Positions 46,322 to 59,909 of a stretch of 64,000 bases of DNA are shown here, one piece after another (the first letter of the stretch is position 1; every line of letters starts with the position of its first letter). The DNA is from Calendula officinalis (taxonomy: Eukaryota > Streptophyta > Magnoliopsida > Asterales > Asteraceae), in assembly GCA_963853835.1 (NCBI GenBank), contig OY970822.1, positions 20,121,058-20,185,057 of the forward strand, read 5' to 3'. The notes below the pieces were generated by a model. The model searched no databases, had not been told where the DNA came from, and saw only the letters and a program-made list of their open reading frames with translations. The position numbers were made by a program, and so were the translations under genes.

Positions 46322-47965
46322 TTAATGCCAATCGAGTCCACCCATTGTGGAAGAACCAACACCCTCCCACAATTCATTGAATCCCACTTCATCATTGTCA
46401 ATGCCTTCCATATCGTTGTCCCACCATCCACTGCCACTAGCATCTGTTCATCCACACAAAATTTTATAAAAAATTCACATACCCATTTTCAAAATGCTTA
46501 ATTATTTAGATATATGGTGCTTACAATGGTTATAAAGAGGCAATGGTTTCTCCTTTTCTATCAAGGGTTTCTGATATTTTGGTTTTGGATCACCACCCAG
46601 AATGACTAGACCCTTTGGAGCAGGTGGTTTACGATACAAACCTTGTCATCATTACAAAAACACTCACATATTTGGGGACAATAAGTATAATGTCAATTAA
46701 CTATTAAATGAATAAGTATAAGCTGATGACAAACCTCCACATGTGTCTTTTTGTTTGCTCGAATCCGGAATCTGGGATTCTTGTGTGATACAACTAGTTT
46801 GAATCTCGTCTTCTAGATTGATACACGTGTTATTGTTGTTCTGTTTACTGTGTTTGAACTGTTCAAAAACAACATCAAGGACATCATTCAACTCTGGTCC
46901 CTTAGTTTTCTGGTTATCATTGCCTGGTGACAGAAACGGTCTATCTTTATCCTGAAAAATTACTAATATTCAGTCTTTAAATCTACCGCATTGAAAAAGA
47001 ACAAAACTTCCACAAAAATGATGAATAATGAGTAGCATAAAAGAGGTTATAGCTTGCCAACAAATTTTTTAACTCAACGTTTCATCTAATCACTCAAATA
47101 GAAAACCATTTGAATGGTACTTAACAGTGTGTATCAACGATTGATCGAACAATTGTATAACTCTGATGGAGGTTTCGAATTCATGTTTGCTGTTTCGGTA
47201 TTAACAATAGGCAAAATTACCAAGAAAGATGAGCAATTATCCCAAATTTGACACTAAATATATTCTGGTTCATCAAAAGATCGATTTCAAAAATTTAGGG
47301 TCTTTTGTCAAATTGAACTATATTTGGGTCCCTAATTTTTCAAAAAATGAACTTTTGCTCCTAATGTCGCCGAACTTGGAAAAAAATTCACATTACCAAA
47401 TTTGGGATCTTTGATTGTCTTCAATAACAATTTTCCCTTATAGATACATTGCCCCACCATTTATTTTACCAGCTGAACTAATTTGGTCACCCATGGATTT
47501 GAATCGTGTATTTGCCACTGCAGGTAGCTTATTCTAATGTGAAAAATAGCACACAAACTGTTAACACAATGTCTATAGTTCGGTTTGCAGAACAATCTAC
47601 GTGTATACTCTATTTAGATTTCATTAAATCATATAGAGGTTCAACTACAAGCCTTAAGAAAAGAGAGAAAAAACCTTGACTAATTTGGACGGGTCAGAAG
47701 TTTTCTGCAGTTTCCGATCAAGGAAATCCGCTAGTGAAATCTTCGGACGCTTATTGCGACGATCATTCGACCTGTAAATTGAAGCATACGAAATCTAAAC
47801 ACAATTGCTACAAAAAATAAACAGTTCACTGGCAAATATAGAGTAGGGTTTATCGAAAACTTACTGATCATCGTTAAGGGATGACCGATGGATAAACGTT
47901 AACGGAATCAATCGTTGTCCACGAAGCCTAACCCTAGAGTGATTAGAACTCATTTCTTTCTTCAT
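46322..47965 (-). CDS. Uncharacterised plant protein, 217 residues
   Basis: Five exons on the minus strand: 47965-47865, 47771-47675, 46951-46735, 46641-46525, 46443-46322. All junctions are GT..AG and the sum is 654 nt. I do not recognise the family. The N-terminus is basic (RVRLRGQRLIPLTFIHRSS) and followed by RRNKRPKISLADFLDRKL, which could serve as a nuclear signal. The middle is polar and Asn/Gln-rich. The C-terminal half has two short, probably conserved stretches, KPPAPKGLVILGGDPKPK and a Trp/Asp/Gly-rich tail (GSGWWDNDMEGIDNDEVGFN) ending DWH. No membrane segment or enzyme motif. An alternative start four codons downstream (47953, MSSNHS) is equally plausible. The clean splicing of five exons in register is the main evidence that it is real. 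Confidence 0.82.
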
Positions 47966-49359
47966 ATCGTTTGATTGATGTAGGTCGAATTTGTAACGAG
48001 TGTTTTGGCGCTAAAACTTGAACATTTTCATCGATTCATTTCCCCAATTCACAATTTGCATGATACCATTTGGGCTTGGGCTGTACTGGATTGGATTATG
48101 CCTTTTGAAGTAATCAGTCCAATTGATCTCTTAAAATTTTGTAGATTTGGGGTTGTGAATAAACGAGGTAATAGAAGATTAGAAGTTTTAAATCGATCAT
48201 TTATGTTACAGAGTTTTAATTTGAAGAGAAAAAAAGTGAACATGAAATAAATAAAAATGTTATCACGTTTCAGATTTATTTTTATAAAAAAAAGGAAAAG
48301 AAGGGAGGAAATTATGAACATTTTTTCTCTTCTAATCTTTCTCCCAAATGTGGGAAGATTTGGAGAGAAAGAAATTATAATTAATTGTAATTACCAAACT
48401 AACCTTGTCATTACCTAATTTGATTGTAATTTAAGGATAAAATTGTAAATATGTTATTTTTTTCCTTTTTCTCTAGCTCAGGAACACAAAAAATGGTAAT
48501 TTTCTTTTCTTTCCGACCCAGGAACACAACAATGAAAATTATTTCCTTCTTAATTTATCTTTTCTTTTACTTTCTTTTCTTTTCTTTCATTAAATAAATC
48601 TGGAACACAGTGTTATTAATTAGGTCGTTTAACTTTAAAAATAATACATATAATATATTCTAAAAATATAGAACTATGAAAAGTAAAGTCACATAAAACT
48701 CAAATAATCTTATTGTGATTCTCTCTATCTAGGTTCATTTAAAGTTGTAATTTAAACATCTAGAGTTATGAAGAAAGCCAAAATGTAAAGGACTTCCTCT
48801 AAGAGCATTTGTTCCTGTTCTCCGACCAAAATGTTTGTGTCTTGACGTCTTGCCACTCTTCAACAGTGTTACGGATGGCATTCTCGGGCACCGTCGGTGG
48901 AAGACGCCGATCCATTCGATTTTTGTATTATTTTTTATTTTTTTCTTCAACTTTTATGATAATAAATATATAAATTTTTTTAAATATAGCCATCTTTTGT
49001 TTTTATAATTTTTTATTTTTAGAAAACACATAAAATATGATTTTTAATTTGTATTATTATTTTTTTATTCATTCTTCAATCAAAAACACATAAAATATGT
49101 TTTTTTAATTCTTCCTCCGACGATGAAACGACGATACAATTAATCTTTTTTGTTCGTTGTTATATTGATGAGGTTTTAATTCATCAAGAAGAAGATAAAA
49201 GTTCCAACGATTCACAATAATACTATTAATATGAGTGGCGAATCCATGACCAAAGTTAATCCGGTTTTTCACAAAACTTTGAGCGGGGCTCATATACAAA
49301 TTCTTAACTAATTTTCTTTTATCAAAAAAATTTTCCCACATGGGGCCCACCAAGTGGGT

Positions 49360-49379
49360 GGGGGGGGGGGGGGGGGGGG
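49360..49379. repeat. Poly-G run of 20
   Basis: Twenty consecutive G, preceded by GTGGGT and followed by CATGCACCCCC. It has G-quadruplex potential on the plus strand, and its length is likely unstable or uncertain in assemblies. Confidence 0.8.
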
Positions 49380-51256
49380 CATGCACCCCCTTAGTTGGTA
49401 ATGGATCCGCCTCTGGTTAATATATTGTGATTGTGTTTTAGCACACGAAACGCTAATAAGTGATTACTTTAAGGAACGCAAAGTACCCCGAATATTATCT
49501 CAAACTTCCGTATGAGAGAAAGACTGTTCCTCCGTATAGTTCAAGGTATATCTACTTAGTCTATTGTGCCTATACCCAATCACTCTAATAATTTACATAA
49601 TTAATCAGATCACACAAATTTTGTAAACATAAACAAAAAATGTTAGAAGATAAACTGTAAATACACACTGAATCACCTTCAATATGATCATGCTAGCCAT
49701 GATGGTAAAGGTTCTTTATTTTTTTAGGATTTTGTGTGAAGTTTTTTTTAATCTTATACATACGTATCTTGTATTAATATAATCATTCCCCTAAGATTCT
49801 CTTATATATACATTTATCATTATAGGATCTCCACCACAATATTTAATTGTAAATATATGATAAAAGAATGAATACGGGCATACAGCACATGTAAAAAGCT
49901 TGGTCAAAGTGGCTTCAACAAAAATTGATAAAGCACGGCAGAATATGGAGGCCCGAGTTCTATTCTTGCTTTGGTAGATTTTGTTTTTTTTTCCTCTTTT
50001 CCTTCAATTTTGTTTTACTACTTTTATATATCTTAGGGTTTGGATCATTCAGGTGCATTCTTAGTGCATATATATAATTTAGTCAATTTTTAAATAATAA
50101 CCTAATGGTTTATGAACCTTAAATTTTATAAAAGTACTAATTCCTGTCATTTATATTTTCTGTTTATTTACACAAATTTGTTAATAAAAGGTTTCTTTGT
50201 GGTTATTACGGTTACGTTTCCGGTAAATCAAAATCAATTTAGATAAAAAATTCATTTCAATTTTTTTTATACATGCTTTAAATACCGCCGCAACGCGCGG
50301 GACAATTTACACTCGTTTGTTAACATCTGTCAAAATATCGTTTTAGTGTCCCCTCAATGGTATTTATTCACAAAAACGGGGACTTATCGTGTCGTGTATC
50401 ACGAAGACTCGTGCAAACCCTCAAAATTTCCCGAACTTTGTTAAAGAAAAATTGAATTTTTTAGCATAAATAATACTCCTAAGAAATTAAAAAAAGTTCA
50501 ATATATGATACCCTTCAGTTTTTTCATCTCTCCTCATCTCTTTATGTGCATAATCATGTGCGCACACATACCTGAAGTGGGATCCTAGTGAACATGTGAT
50601 GGCTACTAAAAGACAAGCAAAATGTGCATTCATAACCTTAAGTTAGTTGGTTCTAACTTGAAACTCCTTTTGGTACAATCATAATGTGGGTACATGTGTT
50701 ATTGGTCTTGAGTTTAACTATTTTTGGATCTAGGATTTTCGACCATGTGTTTGTTCACATACCATAACAGTTTTCGTTTTGAAAGGATGCATTTAGTAGC
50801 ATATTTTAAATTTTAATTTATTTTGTATTAACAAATACTATTGTTTTTCAAAGTGGGCACATATACTCACGATGACCTTGCAAGTCTTTTTCACTAGGGC
50901 TAATGTTAGGGTATAACAAAGTTTGGTGGCTCGTTTCGATAACATCTTATCTTAACTAAGTTATGGTACAACTAGAGTTTTGGGTCACGTATTATGCGCA
51001 TATTTTTGTAAAATTATAATTTGTTTGGGGTAATTTTGTGAATCTCAAATGAATATTATAACAATATTAAACTATGAATAATAAATATTTAATATAACTT
51101 TAACACGTAACGAATTAACGACACCTTGTGCTCTAATTAACAAACTAGCGCATGCTCTAACGAGGTGGCTTATTATCAATGACTGTCCACTAAATTACCA
51201 AAAATAGCTCATATGAAAAGAATATCATAATTACTAGATCAATACATTATTAAGTA

Positions 51257-51682
51257 CTAGCAGGGTACCCGCGCAATGCAGCGGCGGGTACCCAGAAACC
51301 ATATTTCGTGGCGAGTAAGTGTTGTTCGTTTACACGGTAATAATTGTTGCTAGAAATAAATAATTAAACGGAAATGTGAATTTTGGTAAGAGTTGATGAT
51401 TTACAGCGTCGTATATTTAATGTTATTGGGTAAAATGGTTTTTGAGTAACAGACTTTTGTTATTAAGTGTGGGTGGTGTTACCAAAGTGTAATGTATAGC
51501 AAATGGTTAACACATAGTGATAAGTTAGGAGAGGTCTTGGGTTCAAATCTTATTAGCCGCAATTTATTTTTTTAAGGTAGAGAACTAACTAACAAAAGTG
51601 GAAAGGTCCTTAAAATCAAGTTTAAGGAGCTCCTTAAACTTGCCTAATGGGGTAGGCCTAAATGCTTTATATAGTAGTAAGA
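51257..51682 (-). mobile_element. Mini-Helitron, copy 2
   Basis: Read on the minus strand it starts A|TCTTACTACTATATAAAGCA (51682 downward). It ends with a hairpin region (CCCGCCGCTGCATTGCGCGGG, with a GTACCC flank), then CTAG at 51260-51257, followed by T. All Helitron landmarks are intact. The 426 bp interior carries a tRNA-like stretch (TGGTTAACAC, GGTTCAAATCTTA on the plus strand near 51502-51551) and matches copy 1 at 2679-3067. Confidence 0.82.
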
Positions 51683-52363
51683 TAATTATTAGAATGAACC
51701 AAACTTTTAAATACTTTATTTTTTTTGACATTTCTATTTTCTGTAGTATGATTTAAGTATGCTATTCATATTAGGAAAAACTGAAAATAATTTATTTTGT
51801 TTATTATACTGGTGATCCTTATTGTTAAATTGATAAATTAAATTTTTTAAATGATCAAATTACTCTCTTAAGTTTGTATAATAAACAAATAAAAATAAGT
51901 ATATTACACGTACCTTTTGAGTTGTAAATATAATAAGTGGTAAACAAAAAACAATATGAAATTTTCTCTTAAATAATGCAACAAACACTACGAGGATATA
52001 TGTATCAAATGGTTACAAATGTAGTTTTTTTCTTCCAAACGAATGACCGCTTTGATGTATGATGCATCATTAGTTTGATATAGATGTTGGTATATCCTTA
52101 GCAAGGAACGAGAATCTTTTTGTACCATAGGTCCAATTCAGGAACTGACAATGACTTTGTATTTGCTGAATATATATTTGTGGCATATTATCATTCAATA
52201 ACAACATATTTAGTTTCATTGTTTATTTTAGTAATTACAAATTTAATGTTATAAAATAATTTTGAGAATTTACTAGTTTGGTCATTTTAAAGGATAGACA
52301 ACATGTGTAAATGTTAAAAAGATGACAGTGACAAATTACCTTATAAAAATTGTGTTAATCTAG

Positions 52364-52364
<1 letters not shown>

Positions 52365-52416
<52 letters not shown>
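52365..52416. repeat. (TA)26 microsatellite
   Basis: An uninterrupted TA dinucleotide repeat of 52 bp in AT-rich DNA. Confidence 0.95.
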
Positions 52417-52420
<4 letters not shown>

Positions 52421-54193
52421 AGTGTGTTAATTCAGCATAACAAAGAAATTTATCATCAATCGATCAAAATAACCAATTTTCAAGAAAAGAAAAGCGTAAT
52501 TACTATATCAGTAATACAATGTCAAATTTAACCAAACAAATTTAACGACTATAATTTGTTTGTTAAAAGCTGAAATAAAGGAGACTAGTTTGACAGTGTT
52601 GCTTATTACGGTGTCTTCGGATTTTCATGGAGTTGAAGATAAATGAATTCCTAGCATTGTTAACGACAATAATATTATCAGTGCCAATCTCCTCTCGGTT
52701 TTTTAGAGTTCAAGATAAATGAATTCCTAACGTTGATAACGATAATGATAATATTATTATTATGAGTTCCAATCTTTGTTAAACTTGAACATATAAAATA
52801 CAAATTTTAATAGGTAATATTTTTCAGATTCTATACAATTAATTAATTTTTATTTTTATGAAATACTGAAACCAGTAAGTTTTCTTACAACTTTGAAAAG
52901 CTGAAACACAATTTATTATTTTAGAAACTGAAAAAACTACACATTATCTTAATATATTTAATATTTTCACTAATCATATTTTAACAATTTACTACTTTTA
53001 ATATTTTAACACTAATCATATAACAAAAAAGAAAAAATTTACACTGTTTTTTAATGAACTTATTGAGTGTAGTTACCAAAATTTACTAACAATCTAAAAG
53101 CAATGTACATACTAACTTTATCAATGCGTATTTTATTTTGAACAACAAATCGCATTTAAAAAATATAGCAAAAAACTAAAAATTTATAAAGAAGATTATA
53201 CAAATTATCCAATTGTTAAACTTAAACTTCTATATTCAAGTCAGGAAAAAATATAAAGATGAGTGTTATAAAAAACTATTACTTAGCATTTTGCAAGTTT
53301 GTGTTATTCCATATTTTTTAATGACAAATCACCTATCTTTTACTATATCACATATGTAATCTAAATTAGTTTTTATGTATAAACATATTAATATTAATTT
53401 TCTAATTGTTTCAACGTCGTAATGGAATTTTGGTTATGGCTATTTCTTATCTATATTTAATACTATATGTACTTACGTGGAATCTCTATCAAATAACAAT
53501 TCATTGGTTTTGTAATCTTTTTATAGCTACGAAATATTAAATGCGTATTTATTTAAATATTTCTTATTAATGGAAATTCAATTAAGGCGGGATACTTGCT
53601 AAGATAAGCTGTGGTGCGAGTTGAATTATATTATTTATTTTATTTTAATATTACAATAATATTCATTCACATAACAGAAAATTTGGTTTTTGCCTCCCTC
53701 TCTGTTGTATTACCTCCCTCCTACTCCTTTCTTTCTCTTCTCCAAAAGGGAAAAAAAGATAGCAGGAGATTGTAAGAAACATATAGATATACAGAAAATA
53801 TATCTATATCTATATATATACCACAATCGTGCTCGTTTGATATTTTCTAATTATTGATACATTAAACTTTAAAAAAGTAAAAATCTCTTTCAAAATCCTC
53901 TTTTGAAAATAAGTGGTGAATCATTTTTCACATGGTGGTATAAAAAAAGATCCTTCTGCAAGTTTTCAAAGACACCCTAAAAAGGTAAAATCTCTATTTT
54001 TGAATATTATATTTGAGCTTGAGTGTTTAGAGAGATTTAGTGAGATAAAGGGTTTAGGGTTAATTTTGATTTGTGGGTTTTTGTGTTGGCAGAATTTTGG
54101 GTTTAGGGCAGAATCAATGAAGTAACCCCTCTCGCTTTCTGCACTGAATTTGGTTTATTTTATATATTCTCCAATTTTAATTTTATAATAAAA

Positions 54194-57185
54194 ATGGGGG
54201 AAATGTCATCTGATAATGTTCGTGGGCTTATTCTTGCTCTATCTTCAAGTATATTTATTGGGTCTAGCTTTATAATCAAGAAAAAAGGTCTCATGAAGGC
54301 TGGTGCTTCAGGAATTAGAGCAGGTTCCTTTCTTTTCTGTTTTAATAATTAGTATTTTAAAAAGTTATACGTATATACAGGTGTTTTTATTGTGTATGTT
54401 ACTTTTTCTTGACCATGAATCATTGTCAATTTAAAAACCCTAGTTTAATCTTTGGGTTGATTAGTCTAATTCCTGATACATTGATACATGTTTAGAAAGG
54501 AAGAGCATGTGTCACGCTTGGCGACGAGTTTGGAAGGATACATATTCATAGCATTATATCTTATATAAAAAAACATTATTAATGAGAAAAAAAAAACACT
54601 ATTTATGAACGGTTGGTGAATAGTAACATTCCCCCTTGGAAATGTTATTATATGTAAATAGTGCATTCAATGTATTCACGTGCTGATATGCATACATGAA
54701 AAAAAGTTGTACCGTGAATAAAAATAAAAAATTCATGTTATACAGAAAACTTAGTGTTATGGTGAATTTGTTTCAGGTTCAGGAGGTCACTCGTACTTGA
54801 TGCAACCTATGTGGTGGGCTGGAATGGTGAGCAGTAAGTTCTAACTGCATCTTCATTCTTTTTTTATTTTTTGTTTTACATAAAATAATATTCAACAAAA
54901 TAAGTTGAATGCGGAATGACATTATTATATCGACTTCATACCATCTCATAAATGTGGCGTTTTTTACCCATTACTCGTGAAGGGGACAATTCAAGTTATG
55001 TTGGTAAAGAAAGGAAAAAGAAAAATTAGTTTAAAATTAAATGGGACGAAAGTCGCCAAAAGTGTATTTCCAATATATAAAATCTCCTACACTCATAAAT
55101 AGCTTAGTAACTGAAAAAATTATAAGTTCTGTAATTATATTAATTATTAAACATGTTAATTATATATAAAATTATTGAGAAGCTTAGAAAAAATATGTTT
55201 CGGGTCAGCCCAAATTAGGGGTGTTGATCGGGTATAACTTTCGGGTTACAGGTAGTTCGGGTAGGGTAGCTCGGGTTTTTTCAAATATAAAAAAATACCC
55301 AAACCAAATTAAATTCGGGTATTTGGATATGGGTAGTTTGGGTAATGGGTCGGGTACGGGTATATCCACTAATACCCGAGAATTTGCACCCTTGTATTGT
55401 CGGGGACCACAATGTTTATACTCCGATCTTAATAGACAATATTTGTACGTAATTTTACCAAACTCCAACCAACATGAGACTATATCATTGACTTTTAGAT
55501 GAAATTCATGGACTACAAACATGACGATCGTATTTTATTTATAAAACTGAGAAATATTACCTTTAAAAATTCCTTATAATAAAATTCGGTTATTTCAGGT
55601 ATACCCGCCAACTTAAAATATTACATTATACCCGATCCGTATTATATTCGGGTTACCCGATACCCAAATGTTTCTACCCGCTACCCGAACTACCTGACCC
55701 GATCTACCCAAATTCCAAACGGGTAGAGCGGGTTTTGGTTATTTTCGACAGCCCTAGCCCAAATTGTCCTGTTTCTATCTGTGCTGACCACTGCCCACCC
55801 GTTTGAGCCTTTTGCCACCTATGTGTTACTTAAGATCTACATGATGATTCTCTTCTATCCTTTTTTTTTGTTTTAATTTTTTCTTTTAAATTTGCAGTGA
55901 TTTTAGGTGAGATAGCAAATTTTGCAGCGTACGCATTTGCTCCAGCCATTCTTGTTACCCCATTGGGAGCTCTAAGTATAATAGTCAGGTAATGCAAAAT
56001 GACACTCTTTTTACAATTTTGAGGGTATTATTTAAAAACTATTAAAGCGGTTTTTTTTAATATAATTTTTGTTTCTTTAAATAACATGTGCAGTGCAGTG
56101 TTAGCTCATTATTTTTTGGATGAAAGGCTGCATATTTTTGGTGTGGTAGGGTGCTTACTCTGTTTGGTGGGGTCTACTGCCATTGTGCTGCATGCTCCAC
56201 ATGAGACTCAAGTTAGTTCGGTTAAACAAGTGTGGCACTTTGCAACTGAACCAGGTTCGGTTTTTATTTCTACCATTAAGGGATATGAAATTAAATAAAT
56301 TATGTAATTTATGATTTTTTCTAAAACTAATTATAATGAAGAATTTGATGGTGTTGTTAACAGGGTTCGCGGTGTATGCGTGCACTGTATTGGTGGTTGT
56401 TGGTGTACTCATTTACCGTTATGCACCACTTTATGGGCATACTCATCTAATCGTCTATGTTGGGATCTGCTCTCTTATGGGCTCGTTGACGGTTATGTGT
56501 GTGAAAGCAGTTGGAATTGCTATTAAACTGTCTTTTTCAGGAAGTAATCAGTTCAAATACTTTCAAACATGGTTTTTCACGCTGCTACTACTTGTTTTCT
56601 GTGTTATGCAACTCAACTACTTGAACAAGGTTTGTTGGAAATGCATATTCATTTTTGTAAAATAGAAAGAAAAAAAAAATTAATAATTTGGAATATTTGC
56701 AGGCATTGGATACCTTCAATATTAATGTGGTTTCTCCGGTATACTATGTCATGTTTACAAGCCTCACCATCCTTGCTAGCGTCATCATGTTCAAGGTAAT
56801 TTAGTCTGTAATCTGTATTTTTAATTTTTTCATACAAAAAATATATTATGGACCAGTGCCTAAAGTTTATTATTTTGGCATAAAATAATTTACGAGGCTT
56901 TATGAAAAAGGAGTGCACTTTGGGCAACTTTTGACCCACCCATTTCATTTGAAGCCTAATCTTTTCCATAGAGATAAAGTATAACCCAATTCATGGCAGG
57001 ATTGGGATGATCAAAGTGCAACACAAATAGCAACGGAAATATGTGGTTTTGTGACAATTCTATGTGGGACATTTCTTCTTCATAAAACTAAGGATATGGG
57101 AAATCCAGCTGTGTGTTCACCAGATTCACCATCCCGACAACAAGAACTCCAACATGTCACAGTCTGTGATCCTGATAGACCATAG
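54194..57185 (+). CDS. NIPA-type magnesium transporter
   Basis: Eight exons: 54194-54323, 54777-54833, 55898-55988, 56094-56254, 56364-56629, 56703-56795, 57000-57185. The last is the stop-containing exon, so seven coding exons are listed. The sum is 984 nt, 327 residues, usual for the family. It should be a multi-pass membrane protein moving Mg2+ and possibly other divalent ions. Signatures are NVRGLILALSSSIFIGSSFI, KKKGLMKAGASG, MWWAGM, GEIANFAAYAFAPAILVTPL, GALSIIVSAVLAHYFLDERL and HAPHE. About nine hydrophobic helices are visible, with a polar C-terminal tail. A 5' UTR intron is possible (about 53983 to 54090). Intron 2 is enlarged by a hAT-type MITE at 55216-55756. The start is the first in-frame ATG and matches the family N-terminus. 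Confidence 0.93.
55216..55756. mobile_element. hAT-type MITE with CGGGTA-repeat interior, in NIPA intron 2
   Basis: TAGGGGTGTTGATCGGG on the left faces TCGACAGCCCTA on the right. The target duplication GCCCAAAT is exact at 55208-55215 and 55757-55764. The arms contain repeated CGGGTA/TACCCG motifs around an AT-rich centre. It is 541 bp and non-coding, and splice sites of the host intron are outside it. Confidence 0.92.
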
Positions 57186-59909
57186 AGGAGAATATACTTG
57201 TGAATAGTAGCAGGCCTAGATTATATATCTTGATTATGAATTTTATTTTATTTTATTTTTGGAGGCTGAAATTCTTTAGTTTATGATACAAATTAATTAA
57301 ATTTGGGTATAGTCAGCAGTAGGGTTGTATATTGGTTTACATAATTGACTTTTTTTTTATTATGGCAGTAAATTCTTTGATTTTTGAATTGTGTGATTTA
57401 TCATATGACTTTTTCACCAAGTAAATTTACCACAGTGATAAAGGTTTTTTTTTTATTTATCAAAATGTCCTCAAGATTATCAAATGATAAATTAAGGAGA
57501 AATTTGATGGATTGATATAAAGATTGTAATGTGATTCTTTATATTTATTGATTTTGTAAGCATGCAAAAAGGATATTTTGGAGCATCAATGCAAATAGGT
57601 GGCAAAGTTAGATAGAATTGAGAGCTGACCTGTTATACACTCAATACCACTATTTGATAGCCACATATTACAAGTTTTGGCTTTATTCAGATGTTCTTTT
57701 GTTTATGTTTATTTGAATGGGTGTAAGAGGGTGATCAAACTCAGTTTGGTCACTCCTGTCATATCAGTATCACATTAATTTTTTTCTTTTCATATCAAAT
57801 ATGTGACAAACCCTGACCAAATCCACGTAGTAATGACCGAACCCACAACCAAACTTTAAATTTGATTTTATTATTACATATAGTACAAACCACATTTTGC
57901 ACACACCAGACGACCTCCTTCGGTTCCCCATGTGACCAAACCCTTGCCAAATAAGCAAGAGGACGCATCGGCCAGCTTTGATAATGAATCACGGGGCGAT
58001 TTTTTTTTTTACTTTTATATAACAAATGTTATGCAAAATTAAATACCACATAATGTTTTTACCAGATACTTGAATCTATAAGCTCTTAGTTGGCAGATAA
58101 CTCACATGCTACTAGGTTACAAACTCTTTTGGTAATTACATGTTTGTTAATATTATTAGTAAGATACCCGCACTATATTGCAGATACATATATCACAATA
58201 TCAAGTGGTGTTTGTCGACGTTGGTGGCCAAGAGTACTTGTTTTGTATTACGTGCTTGCAGTATTCAAGATGCGTCTTTTTGTCATCGAGTGTTATTGGT
58301 TGATCAAAAATCTTTTAACTTTAAAGTATTAAAAGCAGACTTTAATAATACAATTGATGAACACATAAAAGATGTGTGAAACCATCTTTGCTTGATTCTA
58401 ACTGATATCATATGCGGTACGTTTTTAGTTAACATACAAAATTATTTGTATAATACATATTGTGTATGGGTTTTACTCTCATATGAGGCACGGGGTCTGG
58501 AGTTCGAATCCTGTAAACACCTATTGTGGTGTCAATTATGGGGGGTTTTCCCCGAAGATCCCTATGGGGGCTGAGTTTGCTCTGTAAATAAGCTCGAACC
58601 CGGGGTGCTCGCTGGAATATTGCGAGCAGGCTTTCGTTGTTTCATTTGCCGTTTCAAAAAAATAATACATATCGTGCACCACAAATTTCACATGAAAATT
58701 CAACACATATTTCGCTCTAATTTCACAAAAATAAGGCACAAACATCTTTTGCATAACATAGTGTAACTAATTGATGTTTTTTTTTCTTTGTAAAGTTAAT
58801 GTATCATTGTCATCCTTAACTTTTAAGTTGAGTTTCTAAACATTATCAAATTTGGAGAAGTTATTTCTAAAAAAACTTAAATCCCATTGCCTCTTTAGAT
58901 TTAAGTGCTTAACTAATTTAGTTAAAAAAAAATTTAACTCTTGAAAATTTAAGTGTGTCTAAATCTTTATATATTGGTAGAAATATAATGAATTTGCAGA
59001 TCAAACAATTTATATACTATATGTGAAATTGGTTATGAAAATTTGACTCTGTTTAAGACATGACCTATATGTGTAACTACTTTTACATTCATTACTTGAT
59101 AAGTTTGACTTTGGTTATGAAAGTTAGAATTGCAGGTAAGTTTCATTGTAATTCTTGAGCAAGATACTTAGTTAGCATGAAAAAAATGCAATTCAGGGTA
59201 TGAATTGTAATTAGGTCAGTTTGGTTTGGTTTATTAAGGTAGTTTGGTCATTCGATTTCATAATTTATGACGAAATCCAACTAGATTCACCTAATTGGAT
59301 CAAACCGAACCAATCCATCTAGTTGCGACATCACCTCCTATTGGGTAGGGCTATCATAAAGGCATCTCAATTATTTACGGGATAATGTGACACGTTCTCT
59401 TCTTGTTACATAAACGTACAATGGATGTATTTTCTGTGACCCTCGATCACAATCTTTCTACATTTAATGGCTAATTTCTTGAGGTGTCAATCGAATTGTC
59501 GGGTCAAGTTAGGGCTCTTATCGGGTCAGCTCCGTCAGGTCAAGTAAGGGCTCTTATCGGGTTAGGTCCATCAGGTCTAAATTAAAACCAACCCAATCCT
59601 ATAAGGAATCACGTTAGTCAGAATTAGATCAGTTCTATCATGTTTGTCAGTATTAGGTCAGGTTGACCCTATTGTCATCCGTACTGATTTCTAGCGGGAA
59701 TCTCAACAAAAATTACTAGTATGTTTGGCAAAATTAGCTTATATAGAAACATTTTGTAAATTACTTCCAACAAATAAATTAAACTCATACACATTCCCTC
59801 CAAACTACAGATTTAAAACAATCGTTACAAAAAATTAATTCATCATCAAAATAACTTAAACCTACATTCGTAACAATTTACAAGTCTTCAAAATTATGTG
59901 TATAACATT
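57186..59909. other. Gene-free spacer between NIPA and UTP20
   Basis: 57186-57330 is the NIPA 3' UTR. About 58470-58665 is a SINE-like repeat. About 59487-59660 holds GGGTCAAGTTAGGGCTCTTA-type direct repeats. The small frames at 57770-58025 and 58090-58379 have no domain and no coding bias. No gene is supported. Confidence 0.55.
58470..58665 (+). repeat. SINE-like repeat with box-B-like motif
   Basis: GGTCTGGAGTTCGAATCC near 58494 looks like a tRNA box B. It is followed by a G/C-rich body (GGGGGTTTTCCCC, GCTCGAACCCGGGGTGCTCGC) and ends in TTTCAAAAAAATAA near 58665. A box A upstream is not convincing, so the SINE call is tentative. Confidence 0.4.

Larger units (their letters stand above)
47966..54193. 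other. Gene-free region between the uncharacterised gene and NIPA
   Basis: AT-rich repeats throughout. It includes a 20-base G run (49360-49379), a degenerate Helitron-like end near 50283-50310 (CCGCCGCAACGCGCGGG then CTCG), a mini-Helitron (51257-51682), a (TA)26 microsatellite (52365-52416) and a pyrimidine-rich leader of NIPA near 53690-53750. No coding region is supported. Confidence 0.55.

Noticed and set aside
50283..50315. Further Helitron 3' end (CCGCCGCAACGCGCGGG then CTCG)
   Set aside because: Terminus is not CTAG/CTRR and no matching 5' end was found.
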